Notes under the pieces: model-generated
Told to the model about the DNA's origin: nothing
The model's input: only the letters and a program-made list of their open reading frames with translations
Databases searched by the model: none
Translations under genes and position numbers: made by a program
NCBI GenBank assembly: GCA_963664665.2
Contig: CAXXMH010000004.1
Span: 248,001-312,000 of the forward strand
DNA length: 64,000 nucleotides
Source of the DNA: Bin55 sp963664665
Lineage (GTDB): Bacteria; Pseudomonadota; Gammaproteobacteria; Pseudomonadales; Azotimanducaceae
Direction of reading: 5' to 3'
Shown: positions 8,973 to 18,800 of the stretch, one piece after another
How positions within the stretch are numbered: position 1 is the stretch's first letter
Layout: the number at the start of each line of letters is the position of its first letter

Positions 8973-10552
8973 CTCGAAACCGCTACCGCCGCCGCATGTG
9001 GCGAAGGCACGTAACACCCACCTTCAAATCGACCATCTGGATGGGCAGCGACGATCTGTGGGACTGCGAACTGATTGCCGCCGAGTCCGTTCTGACGAAC
9101 CTTGGTGGTATCGTACTTGGCATGTAACGCATCGAGAATATCTTCGCTAAAGTGAGCCATCGCCCAAACGTTTTCGTTTCCTGAAACGTCAATGCGCGGT
9201 TGATGTACGGCATTGTTGATGTTCATGTTGAAATCGAGGACGAATGAGGTCAGTTGTAGCACCGATGGAAAAATCTTTCGTCCACCACAAGCACCCACCG
9301 CGTAGCGAGTGCCGTCTTCTCGGTATAGGAGCGTGGGGCACATATTGCACAAAGGATGGCGGCCGCTGACGAGTGAATTGGGCCGGTCCGGCATGGGGTC
9401 GAACCACATCATGCCGTTATTCATCGTCAGACCCGACTCTGGCAGAACTACTTGTGAGCCGAACGGTGACATGACGGTTTGAGTAAGGGAAACGGTGTTG
9501 CCATATTCGTCAGCAACCGATAGGTGAGAGGTATGCGTGTCGCCAGTCTGTGTCTTACCTTCGCCTAGATTAGTTAATCGATAGTCGTACGTCTCCCGTA
9601 ATGCTTCGACATAAGCAATGACATCGACAGAGTTCGGCCGATCGCTGGCGAAAGTATGGTTCTCGAGGATTCCCAGCGCTTGCTGCATGCTTGGTCCTGC
9701 CGTCATATTCCCAGGAGTTTGAACGGTAGCGCTCCGGTACTTCGAAGTAATTGGTTCGCGAATAAAAGGCTGGTATTCGTTCAGGTCGCGAAGCGAGATT
9801 TTGCTCCCGAGTTCATTGAGGTCTGCCACGATGTTCTGGGCGAGGGCACCTGTGTAGTAACTCTCTGGTCCTTCTTGTTGAATCGTTCGATACGTTTTGG
9901 CGAGTTGGCTCAACGTTAGGTGACTAACGAAGCCTTCACCTGCACCTAGTGGTGGTAAGCCATCGGGTAAGTACACGCTCTTCGAACCTTCAAATCTCGA
10001 CAATCCTCGCGCGAAATTGGTGATGTGCATGGTGGCGAACCAATCGATGGGGAGGCCATCCTCAGCGAGTTGGCATGCTGGCTCGATGATTTCTTCCCAT
10101 GGCTTGCTGCCGAACGTCTTGAGCGCCAACGCGGCACCTCGGATGTAGCCTGGTACCGCGATAGATAACGGACCGCTCACGTTTACATGACCTGTTACCG
10201 CCGGCCAATTGAAAGTACCAGCACCGGTCCTGCCTTGATTAGGGTCCAGGGGGTAGTCGTCAGGTGTCGAGGCAAAAGGCGCTCGCATTCCGAATTCGAT
10301 TACCTTTGTAGCGTTCGAATCAGCCATGTTTACGGTCATGTAGCCGCCGCCACCAATACCGCTCGACCAAGGTTCCACAATCCCAATCGCCAATCCAGAA
10401 GCGATCGCAGCATCAACTGCGTTGCCGCCTTCTCGCAAGACGGCCGCTCCTATCTCCGAAGCAAGGTAGTGTTGAGTTGACACCATCCCGCCACGACCGA
10501 TAACCGCTGGTTTGTGAAGGGTCCAGTGTTCTTGAGCTAGTCTTTGTTGCAT
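8969..10552 (-). CDS. Gamma-glutamyltransferase family protein
   Basis: A 527-residue Ntn-hydrolase proenzyme. Family landmarks: MVSTQHYLASEIGAAVLREGGNAVDAAIA at the N-terminus, the IGGGGYM loop, and the self-cleavage site with catalytic Thr in GDTHTSHLSVAD (about residue 341), followed by SLTQTVMSPFGS. The protein begins without an evident signal peptide, so it may be cytoplasmic, unlike classical periplasmic Ggt. Expected activity is hydrolysis or transfer of a gamma-glutamyl group or acylation of a related substrate; homologues also act as acylases. Convergent with the PhyH gene, 4-bp overlap. Confidence 0.9.
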   Translation of the reverse strand: MQQRLAQEHWTLHKPAVIGRGGMVSTQHYLASEIGAAVLREGGNAVDAAIASGLAIGIVEPWSSGIGGGGYMTVNMADSNATKVIEFGMRAPFASTPDDYPLDPNQGRTGAGTFNWPAVTGHVNVSGPLSIAVPGYIRGAALALKTFGSKPWEEIIEPACQLAEDGLPIDWFATMHITNFARGLSRFEGSKSVYLPDGLPPLGAGEGFVSHLTLSQLAKTYRTIQQEGPESYYTGALAQNIVADLNELGSKISLRDLNEYQPFIREPITSKYRSATVQTPGNMTAGPSMQQALGILENHTFASDRPNSVDVIAYVEALRETYDYRLTNLGEGKTQTGDTHTSHLSVADEYGNTVSLTQTVMSPFGSQVVLPESGLTMNNGMMWFDPMPDRPNSLVSGRHPLCNMCPTLLYREDGTRYAVGACGGRKIFPSVLQLTSFVLDFNMNINNAVHQPRIDVSGNENVWAMAHFSEDILDALHAKYDTTKVRQNGLGGNQFAVPQIVAAHPDGRFEGGCYVPSPHAAAVAVSS

Positions 10553-11061
10553 GATGTGAATTGTCGCCTATCGGTCGGTGCTTCGCTGATTACGGGCTCA
10601 TCGTCCGGGTTTGCGGATGCCGCATCAAGTTTCTACACGCCTAGGTGCTAACCGACATTTACGAGCACGACGTATTTGAGGTGTTGCTCGCTTGGAATAA
10701 CGAGTCGGATATCCATGTCAAGAAGGTAGTCTGTGCCGACATCAAATGGATTCCGCACTACGTGAAATGGCTATTAAGATTTTGGCGTTTGCCAATCCTT
10801 CGAGTCGTGGTCAACGTCGATGCACTGGGTTCATCGTTGCGCGAATGTCCTCGTGTGAAAGTCAAACGGTGCGAGACATAGCGGATAAACGTAGCTGCGC
10901 TCGTGAAGCTGAGGGGTCTGATTCGTCATTGCTCCTGGCTTCGTTCGTTAAGTAAGTGACGTGACCATGGTTGAACGTCAACAAAGATGGTTCACGAGTA
11001 ATCGAGAGTCAGCGTACCTCACAGGATTGGCAACAGGGTTTCGTTAGAGGAATGATTGCAT
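10553..11061. other. Intergenic region with no convincing gene
   Basis: About 500 bp separates gamma-glutamyltransferase from the RNA ligase. A short open frame (10645-10881, +) has no recognisable domain, no clear ribosome site and an unconvincing composition, so it is not called. An AGAGGA ribosome site for the RNA ligase lies at 11046-11051. Confidence 0.5.
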
Positions 11062-12150
11062 ATGGCAAAGTTCGAAGTACTCGTCAATACAGTTGAAGAG
11101 ATTGTCGAACACGGTAACGCAGACACTTTGGAAATCGCCAAGGTGGGTGGTTTCCAGTCCGTGGTTCGCAAAGGCTCCTATAAACGGGGAGATTTGGTTG
11201 TGGTATTCCCTGAACACGCCATACTGTCCAACAACCTCCTGCAGACGCTTAATCTGTGGGATGCGGAGAAGAATCAAGGTCGGTTAGCAGGCGCTAAAGG
11301 GAATCGAGTCAAACCCGTGCGCTTGCGAGGGCAACTATCTGATGTCGTACTAGGACGGGTGGAGCAACTCGCTCCCGACTCTAAAGTAGGTCAGGACGTT
11401 GCGCAGGAATTGGGCGTTGTGAAATATGTTGCGCCGGTCCCAAAGTCAATGAATGGGAGGCTGGTCGACGCTTTAGGCTACACCGTTCGGAACTGGGACA
11501 TCGAGCACTATGCCAAGTTTCAAAATGAGAACGAAACGACCTTCGCACTTAACGATCCTGTGGTCGTAACTGAGAAACTGCACGGAACGTGGTGTGCTGT
11601 GGGTTGGCACCAGGATTTCGGGTGGATCGTGTCGAGCAAGGGCTTTTCCCATGCTGGTCAGGCATTTGATCTTGAGGATGAGCAGAATCGAAACAAGAAC
11701 GTGTACGTCACTTGGTTCTTGGAACATATTGAGCAAATGGAAACACTTCGGGACCTCGCACAGATGCAAGGCGCTGACTCGTTTCACTTGTTAGGCGAGC
11801 TGGTAGGACCAGGTATTCAGGACTTGCACTACGGCTTGGAAGAAAAGGAATTCTTCGGATTTGACATAAAAGTCGATGCTAGGTGGTTGGACTACTGGAA
11901 GCTCGATGGGGTATTGGCAACGATTGGGGTCCGAGGGGTACCGCTCATTGACGAGTTCGACTTCAGCGAGGAACGCGTCGCGCAAGTCATGCGAGATTGC
12001 GAAGCAGACCATGTGCTGAAGCGACGGCTTCATTGGTCTTGCTTCGAAGGATTTGTAATCAGATCGGTGAATCGCCACCAGCAACTGAAGCTCGTCCACG
12101 AGGACTATCTCACAGGTCGGGGACGAAAACGTCCGACCGATTTTCAGTAG
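11062..12150 (+). CDS. RNA ligase, DRB0094/DraRnl (Rnl5) type
   Basis: A 362-residue ATP-dependent RNA ligase of the Deinococcus radiodurans DraRnl family. The N-terminal part (about residues 1-130) matches the OB-fold-like module of that family (FEVLVN..EEIVEHGNADTLEIA). The nucleotidyltransferase core follows, with motif I lysine K172 in TEKLHGTW, a motif III-like stretch after FHLLGELVG, motif IV FEGFVIRS, and motif V lysine in QLKLV. The family seals 3'-OH/5'-phosphate RNA nicks on a bridging strand, implying RNA repair. The ATG at 11062 is preferred over an upstream TTG because AGAGGA lies 10 bp before it. It stands alone; three small unknown genes converge on it. Confidence 0.88.
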   Translation: MAKFEVLVNTVEEIVEHGNADTLEIAKVGGFQSVVRKGSYKRGDLVVVFPEHAILSNNLLQTLNLWDAEKNQGRLAGAKGNRVKPVRLRGQLSDVVLGRVEQLAPDSKVGQDVAQELGVVKYVAPVPKSMNGRLVDALGYTVRNWDIEHYAKFQNENETTFALNDPVVVTEKLHGTWCAVGWHQDFGWIVSSKGFSHAGQAFDLEDEQNRNKNVYVTWFLEHIEQMETLRDLAQMQGADSFHLLGELVGPGIQDLHYGLEEKEFFGFDIKVDARWLDYWKLDGVLATIGVRGVPLIDEFDFSEERVAQVMRDCEADHVLKRRLHWSCFEGFVIRSVNRHQQLKLVHEDYLTGRGRKRPTDFQ

Positions 12151-12256
12151 GCGTCGAAGATCTTTTTTCCGGGTGTTCTACGAGTTAACGCGTAGGTTGT
12201 GATCAGCCGTGACGGTGCGATTCATGAGCATAGTGGCCTACTCCGTGTCGTGATCC

Positions 12257-12505
12257 CTAAACTGGGTCGCGACTCCCGACCATCGGACCGTACTTCTTTT
12301 CGATGGCTTTTTCATTCATCTCTTTCCATTCACCAGTCCAAATGTACATCATGAACTTGGTGCAACTCGGGAACCACATGCGTGTTTTGCGGTGATAGCC
12401 ATCATTGATTTGGTACACGCGCATACGCTCCCGCATGACACCATAGGCAACGTAATGATCGTCATCGTGCTTGAATTCAATGACCCACCGATCGCCTTTA
12501 GCCAT
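12257..12505 (-). CDS. Hypothetical protein, third of a three-gene cassette
   Basis: An 82-residue basic, aromatic-rich protein (many Tyr, Trp, Met and Lys). No family recognised. Its ATG overlaps the end of the preceding gene by 8 bp. The N-terminal half reads as beta strands (DRWVIEFKHDDDHYVAYGVM); the C-terminal half is a charged helix. Coupling with two other small genes is the main support for it being real. Confidence 0.6.
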   Translation of the reverse strand: MAKGDRWVIEFKHDDDHYVAYGVMRERMRVYQINDGYHRKTRMWFPSCTKFMMYIWTGEWKEMNEKAIEKKYGPMVGSRDPV

Positions 12506-12719
12506 ACAGCTCTTTCATAATGCGGTCGTAAGTTTTTTCATCACCTGCATAAAGCGCATTGAGTGCCTTTTGGTTTTGCTCAAGTCGATCTAGATCTCTT
12601 TGTGACCCATACTTGAGATTACCATCCTTGTCTATGATGACAGAGATTGGAAGAGGACCGCTAAGCCGTTCTTTGGATGCTGCTTTCATAGCAGCAACAC
12701 TGGGTTTCTTCTTTGCCAT
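12498..12719 (-). CDS. Hypothetical protein, second of a three-gene cassette
   Basis: A 73-residue Lys/Asp-rich protein from the ATG at 12719, which shares one base with the stop of the upstream gene (TAATG). An upstream in-frame start (12770) lies inside the previous gene and is less likely. It opens with a Lys-rich MAKKKPSVAAMKAASKERL stretch and ends in a helix (YDRIMKELYG). No family recognised. The coupling suggests stoichiometric production with its neighbours. Confidence 0.6.
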   Translation of the reverse strand: MAKKKPSVAAMKAASKERLSGPLPISVIIDKDGNLKYGSQRDLDRLEQNQKALNALYAGDEKTYDRIMKELYG

Positions 12720-12973
12720 TAGAGAACGATTCTGTGTTCTGCGATCCGCGTCGACATTCGCTTTTCCCAATCAAAGAAGAATTTTGGGTCTTTATGCTTG
12801 ATTGCATACTCGATCACAGGTGTAGCCACTGGTGAAATCCCAAACCCGATTGGTATTTGATAATCGAACAACGAAGCAAAACGATTGACCGCATCGAGTA
12901 ATTCTGTGCTAGTGAATTTCTTTCTTGTGGCAACTTCAGGAGGGAGTTCCCATGGGTCTGGATCTAGTGCCAT
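12719..12973 (-). CDS. Hypothetical protein, first of a three-gene cassette
   Basis: An 84-residue protein, first gene of a unit of three overlapping small genes on the - strand. It has an acidic, Pro-rich N-terminus (DPDPWELPPEV) and a helical middle (TSTELLDAVNRFASLFDYQ). No known domain recognised. Toxin-antitoxin, phage or defence cargo are possible by size and layout only. Confidence 0.6.
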   Translation of the reverse strand: MALDPDPWELPPEVATRKKFTSTELLDAVNRFASLFDYQIPIGFGISPVATPVIEYAIKHKDPKFFFDWEKRMSTRIAEHRIVL

Positions 12974-13228
12974 GAGGCAATCCTACTAATTTCCGCTGGA
13001 CTCGAATAGATAGCTGAACTGCCCAAGCGATGCGTCGAATTCGAGTACGTCGGAACTCGTAAGATCTCCGGAACCGTAATGGCGTATGGCGACACCGCCG
13101 AAATGCCTTGGGGCTATAGGGAACGCCACGTCGATGGAAGACGTGCGCGAGGATTACTTGAACTAACGGTTCCGCCCGCGAACAACACTCGCCACCGGGA
13201 CCAAGCTGAACGAATCTACCGAAGGAAA

Positions 13229-14386
13229 TTAACGCTCGAGTAAGGAAGCAGCTTTACTTGATAGCGATACACCCCGCGAGCCCATACGCATCGGATTCCG
13301 GTCATGTCCGTTCGTGACATAACAGAAGGAAAGCCCGGTAGCCGGATCTGCCCATGCGATTTGTCCGCCAGCGCCACCATGTCCGAATGCACTGGTTGAA
13401 TTCGAGTGACCGAAGCCTCGGAAATTTCGTTGCTCATTACCAGCGACTACGACGCCGAGGGCTCGATTGACCCGATGCCCCATCAAAGGATCGACATAGT
13501 CGCCGCTAATCACCTTACGCGCGAAGTCAAGAGTCTCTTGGCTCCATATAGTCTCCCCATTGCGTGCGCTACCGTGTAGCAATCCCTGATAGAACAACGT
13601 CATTGCGGCTGCGGTCATGATGCCGCCACCACCCGGAACACCGACCGCTCGAACTTCGGGTTGATTGAAGGAAAGGATTGCGTCTTCGGTGACTTCCGTG
13701 ACCGGTGGTTCTGGTAAGCCTAAGCGGGCATAGTCTTCACTTGTGAGCGGATCGCCGACGTGTTCAAGCGTCATCACTCGATCGTTCTCACTATTGGGTA
13801 ACCCTACATAGAAGTCCTTAAGACCAAGCGGCTCTACGATGCGGGTTTGGATGAAGTCGCGGAAATCCATGCCCGTCTTTCGTTCGACAATTTCCGCGAT
13901 GACCCACATGCTAGACGTTGGGTGGTATTCGAACTTTGAACCAGGCTCCCAGTTTAGACGCCAGTTCGAGAATCGCGCCAGACGCGAATCACGATCGTTC
14001 CATTCAATCGGACGGAAAGGCGCCATGGGGAAACCGGAAGTGTGCAGAAATAGCTGCACGACTTTGATGGATTCCTTGCCGTTCGTTGCGAACTCAGGAA
14101 CGATGTCGGCTACCGTCTCATGAATATCCAACAAATCATCTTGAATGACCAGCCACGCCGCCGCAGACATGACCGCTTTGGTACTGGAGAACACTGGAAA
14201 TAGGGAGTCATCGCGCGCGGATCCGAGCGACTCCTTCCAAATTACTTCGCCGTCCTTCGCAACCGCATACTGTGCAGCGTGCAGCAATCCCTCATCAATC
14301 TCCTTTCTCGCGCGTTGCCGGAGCACATCTAGTTGCTTGGGATTTCCTCCTGCGTTCAGGAAGGCAGTTTGGTCCACGGAGCGCAT
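13229..14386 (-). CDS. Serine hydrolase, beta-lactamase/class C-like family
   Basis: About 385 residues from the preferred ATG at 14386; longer starts up to 14461 exist but would run into the neighbouring region. The nucleophile motif SxxK is S67-x-x-K70 in VFSSTKAVM. A YxP/YxN-type element appears as EYHPTSSMW (about residue 150). A Gly-rich GHGGAGGQIAWADP segment near the C-terminus replaces the usual KTG box, as in esterase EstB-like members. No signal peptide is evident, so an intracellular or esterase-like role is likelier than antibiotic resistance. Overlap with the region upstream of the CysK-like gene suggests divergent transcription. Confidence 0.85.
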   Translation of the reverse strand: MRSVDQTAFLNAGGNPKQLDVLRQRARKEIDEGLLHAAQYAVAKDGEVIWKESLGSARDDSLFPVFSSTKAVMSAAAWLVIQDDLLDIHETVADIVPEFATNGKESIKVVQLFLHTSGFPMAPFRPIEWNDRDSRLARFSNWRLNWEPGSKFEYHPTSSMWVIAEIVERKTGMDFRDFIQTRIVEPLGLKDFYVGLPNSENDRVMTLEHVGDPLTSEDYARLGLPEPPVTEVTEDAILSFNQPEVRAVGVPGGGGIMTAAAMTLFYQGLLHGSARNGETIWSQETLDFARKVISGDYVDPLMGHRVNRALGVVVAGNEQRNFRGFGHSNSTSAFGHGGAGGQIAWADPATGLSFCYVTNGHDRNPMRMGSRGVSLSSKAASLLER

Positions 14387-14539
14387 CCAGTAGGTCAGAT
14401 ATACGCGCGCCATTATGCAATTGGCGTGTCGATGAACGAGACAACCCGAAACGATCGGCATAGAACCTACAGGATCAAAGAGCGATGTGCTCGTGAGTCG
14501 GTCTCTACAATTTCCCGCTTATTTCCTTACATAGACATA

Positions 14540-15523
14540 GTGTCGGCACCTCGCGCGGGATTTGTTGAGTCAATAGGCAAGACTCCTTTAATTCGTTTAA
14601 ATGCGGCTTCAGAGAGTACTGGTTGCGAGATATATGGTAAGGCGGAATTCTTAAATCCTGGCGGATCAGTTAAAGATCGAGCCGCTTGGTGGATGATCCG
14701 CGAAGCAGAGAAAAGTGGGGAACTCAGACCTGGTGGTACAGTGGTTGAAGGTACAGCCGGCAATACGGGAATTGGGCTTGCACACATCTGCAATGCCCGA
14801 GGATACAAGTGTGTTATCTACATGCCAGACAACCAGTCACCAGAAAAGGTTGAGATTCTGAGAACACTAGGCGCAGAGGTACGCGTAGTACCGACCGTGC
14901 CATATAAGGATGACAGCAACTATCAGAAGCAGGCCGGACGCTATGCCGCAACGCTCAGCGACGGTGTATGGGCGAATCAATTTGACAATACCGCGAATAC
15001 ACTCGCCCACTATGAGTCAACGGGCCCCGAGATTTGGCATGACACAAATCATGAAGTCTCTGCCTTTGTGTGTTCTGTCGGTACTGGCGGAACCATTGCA
15101 GGCGTGTCCAAGTACCTCAAAGAGCAAGACGAGAAAGTTCAAATCGTTCTGTCGGATTGCATGGGCAGTGCGCTCTACAACCACGTGTCGACTGGAGAGA
15201 CCGTGATGAGCGAGGGTCCGTCAATCACTGAAGGTATCGGCAATAGTCGAGTCACGGATAACTTTGCGGAAGCTCGGGTTGACTGGGCTGTGCAGATTCC
15301 CGATCAAGCCATGGTCGACCTTGTTTACCGTATCTTGCGGGAGGAAGGTTGGTTTCTTGGCTCGAGCAGTGGAATCAATATCTGTGGTGCAATTGAGGTA
15401 GCTAAGAAACTAGGACCCGGTCACACGGTGGTGACGATGTTGTGCGACACCGGCAACAAATATCAATCACGACTTTTCAATCCGGAATGGCTCGCGACAC
15501 AGAATTTATCTATCTTGACGTAA
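14540..15523 (+). CDS. Cysteine synthase/cystathionine beta-synthase family PLP enzyme
   Basis: A 327-residue fold-type II PLP enzyme. The PLP lysine is K45 in NPGGSVKDRAAW; phosphate and substrate loops are EGTAGNTGIGLA (about residue 74) and VGTGGTIAGVSKYL (about residue 185); the CDTGNKYQSRLFNPEWL ending is typical of CysK-like proteins. The GTG at 14540 was chosen because homologues begin a few residues before the GFVESIGKTPLIRL stretch; in-frame upstream starts (14432, 14333) would add an unconserved tail overlapping the opposite gene. Predicted to make cysteine from O-acetylserine or perform a related beta-replacement. It lacks CBS regulatory domains. Confidence 0.85.
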   Translation: MSAPRAGFVESIGKTPLIRLNAASESTGCEIYGKAEFLNPGGSVKDRAAWWMIREAEKSGELRPGGTVVEGTAGNTGIGLAHICNARGYKCVIYMPDNQSPEKVEILRTLGAEVRVVPTVPYKDDSNYQKQAGRYAATLSDGVWANQFDNTANTLAHYESTGPEIWHDTNHEVSAFVCSVGTGGTIAGVSKYLKEQDEKVQIVLSDCMGSALYNHVSTGETVMSEGPSITEGIGNSRVTDNFAEARVDWAVQIPDQAMVDLVYRILREEGWFLGSSSGINICGAIEVAKKLGPGHTVVTMLCDTGNKYQSRLFNPEWLATQNLSILT

Positions 15524-15817
15524 GTCTCTCATCGAATCGGTTGAGTGGCGACTCGCACCAATTTGATTGGTATCGCACCTTCTTCGGGAATTGGTTCAGT
15601 GATCGAAGTGGACGACGCACCGCCTGCACGATCCGATGAGGCGACACCTGTCATCGACGACGCTGCCTCGTCTAGAGTCGACCCGTGAGCACGATCATGT
15701 CTATGGTCAGAGAATTCCTATTGTCAGGAGAGCGCCGTGTATCAGCTTGGAAGATATGTCGTCGCGGATTCGGAAAGCACAAATTGAACTACAGTATGTA
15801 GTCGTCGCGGGAGAAAT

Positions 15818-18800
15818 GTGAAGAAATTTGGTCGCACTTGGTGGGGCGAACTCTGGTTGAATGCCTTTGAAGGCATCGATTACAGCAATCGCTTGCCCCG
15901 GGGTAGAAGCTACGCCAAGCCTACTCGCGTGCTTTCCATGGAAATCTATGGGTCCGACGTATCGGCAGAGGTCCAAGGACGCCGTCCAACGCCCTACGAC
16001 GTGGATCTATCACTGAAACCCCTTACAACTGCTCAAAGACAACGATTGCTCGATGCAATCAAAGACAATCCGGCTGCCATCGGCAGGCTGATCAATGGCG
16101 ACTTGCCGCCGTATATCTACGAACTTGCAAAGTCGAACGATATTGAATTGTTGCCGACTTCCTGGCAATCTGTAGAGGGGTTTTGTAGCTGTCCCGATTG
16201 GGCTGTCCCATGCAAACATCTCGCTGCCGTGGTGTATTTGTTGGCAAATGAGGTCGACAAGGATCCGTTTCTTATCTTTCGGCTACATGGGATGGATCTG
16301 TTAGACGAGATTCATGCGCTGACGGGGGTAGCTATTCAGGGTGAGGTATTTGCTCCCAATCCGCTCAAGGAGCAGGTCGCTCACAACATTCAATCAACAT
16401 GCACCGAATCAAGTCTGCGATTGCTCGATCTTGACCTTTCAGTCATTCCAAATTTAGGTGATCAAATTCTCGAGCTATTAAGCAAAGAACCTCTGTTTTA
16501 CGGCAAGGACTTTCATGTAGTACTCGAAAAGCAGTACAAGCGCACGGCGAGTTGGGTGACGCGATTTAACTTGAAATCTGACGACGATCCCATGCAGATA
16601 CGGGATTTTCGAGGTAAATCACTGGTCCTGCAAGGCAGCGGCGCTTTTTCATGCGTCATTGACGAGTCGGGAAACAAGAGCCATGCGAAAGTTGACGCGT
16701 GGGTAGACGATCTTTCAAGGCTGCGCTCGCTCGGAGTTCACGCGGTCAATGACCGCGACGCGCACGCGGTGTTTTGGTATGTCTTGTATCGATTGGCGAT
16801 ATGGCTACTGGACCGAAGGGCTTTCGTTCCGCAAGTTCTTCTGTTTGAAGCCAATAAGGCCGCAATTGGTTGGCGAGCCGCAATGATTGATTCATCGGTG
16901 ACTGAAACGCTTGAGAGACTCTACGAATGCTGTCCGTCGGAGCTCGTCCTCGTTGAGCACAGAGCGGGGAAGCAGTCTCGCCGACGCAAGCTCGACCAAG
17001 AGTCGCAAGTGGGTCTCGCATTGAATGCCTTGCTTACATATTTCGTTCGACAAGCATTCGGCGACAAAGTAGGTGGTAATGCAAACGAAATGATTGAACA
17101 GTGGTTCTTCACTGGGTCAGTGTTTCAGTTTGACTGGTTTGGCGTCGCGGACACCCCCATGATGGTTCAGCGTTGGTTGAACTGTCTGTCGTTGCGTGAC
17201 CGAAAGCACCAGATTCTTCTCGTCGTCGAAGAGGAAGACGATTCGATCCTCAAGCCGGACGACCCCCATGTACAAGAAGAGGATGTAAGCGAAATAATAG
17301 AAACGGACGTTCGGATCGCGCTTGATCTCAAGGTCCAGATTGAAGACACGATTCTCTCAATCGCACAGGTGCTCACGAACGACGCCGTCATTGCGAATAC
17401 GGCAAATATTCTGAGCGACTTGACGTTCTTAGCCTCTTATTTTCACGATCTCGAACGATTTCTGACTTCTGCAAGCGAGAACGACACTTCTAGAATCGAA
17501 TACGGACTCGAGGAGTTTGCCCCGATTCTATTAGACAGCCTGCCTGCTTTAGAACTCTTAGGCGTCAAGCTCGTGCTGCCTAAGAGTTTGCACAAACTAC
17601 TGCGACCGAAAGTTAATCTAAGCGTTTCGAGCGCGTCGCAAAGTTCAGCTCAATCCTTCCTTGATCTTGATAAGGTCATGTCGTTCGATTGGCAGATAGC
17701 GCTCGGTGACATAAAAATCTCAGCGGAGGAGTTTGAGCAGCTAGTTGCCAATGTGTCGGGACTCGTCCGCATACGTGATCAGTACGTGCTGCTCGATCAC
17801 GATGAAGTCGAATCCATCGCCAAGCGCATTGCTAACTTGCCAACTTCGTTATCGTCAATCGAGCTGCTCAAAGCTCACCTAACCGAGAGTCTTGATGACG
17901 CTTCGATCGACATTGATGCTTCGATTACGAAGTTACTCGAGGGGGTAACGCGTTCAGAGCGCTTGGATATTCCGAAGAAATTAACCGCGGAATTGCGTGA
18001 ATATCAACGTTCGGGATTCGAATGGCTCGCGAATAACGCCCGAATGGGGTTTGGCTCTATTCTGGCGGACGACATGGGTCTTGGCAAGACTGTGCAAGTC
18101 ATAACGTTGTTGTTGCATCAGAAGGAACAAGGGGAACTTGAGAAGAATGGCGCCTTGGTTGTTGTACCGACATCTCTCATCACGAACTGGCGCAAAGAGC
18201 TAGAGCGCTTTGCGAAATCGTTATCAGTTCATACTTACTACGGACCGCAACGCAAGATGCCGAAAGAGCCTCACGATGTGGTTTTGGCTAGCTACGGCGT
18301 CGTTCGAAGCGATATCGAGACACTGAGCAAGCAGAGGTTTAGAACGCTTATCGTTGACGAAGCGCAGACGATAAAGAACCCGACTGCCCAGCAAACGCGC
18401 GCAATTAAGCGGGTTCGAGCAGATGTACGCATTGCGCTAAGCGGGACGCCGGTCGAAAACCGGCTTCTTGACTATTGGAGTATCTTCGACTTTGCCATGC
18501 GAGGATATTTAGGATCAAAAACCGCATTCGTATCAAAGTTGGCCAAACCGATTGAGTTTCGGCGCGATCAAACCTGCCTAGATCGATTTCGGAAGCTAAC
18601 AGGTCCATTCATTCTACGGCGACTCAAAACCGACAAGACGATCATTAAGGATCTACCAGACAAATTCGAATCCGATCGATTTTGCACGTTAACCGAGACC
18701 CAAGCTTCGTTGTACCAAAACACGATCGATAACTTGAGAGAGTCGCTCGAAGGAGCCGAATCACAGTTCGAGCGGAACGGATTTCTATTCAAGTTAATTA

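Noticed and set aside
10645..10881. 78-residue frame upstream of the RNA ligase
   Set aside because: No recognisable family and no ribosome site; probably chance.
12974..13228. Possible gene remnant between the small-gene cassette and the serine hydrolase
   Set aside because: Open stretches exist but no frame is intact or recognisable.
15636..15821. 61-residue frame whose stop overlaps the SNF2 GTG start
   Set aside because: The overlap (ATGTGA) looked like coupling, but there is no ribosome site, no domain and no coding-like composition.
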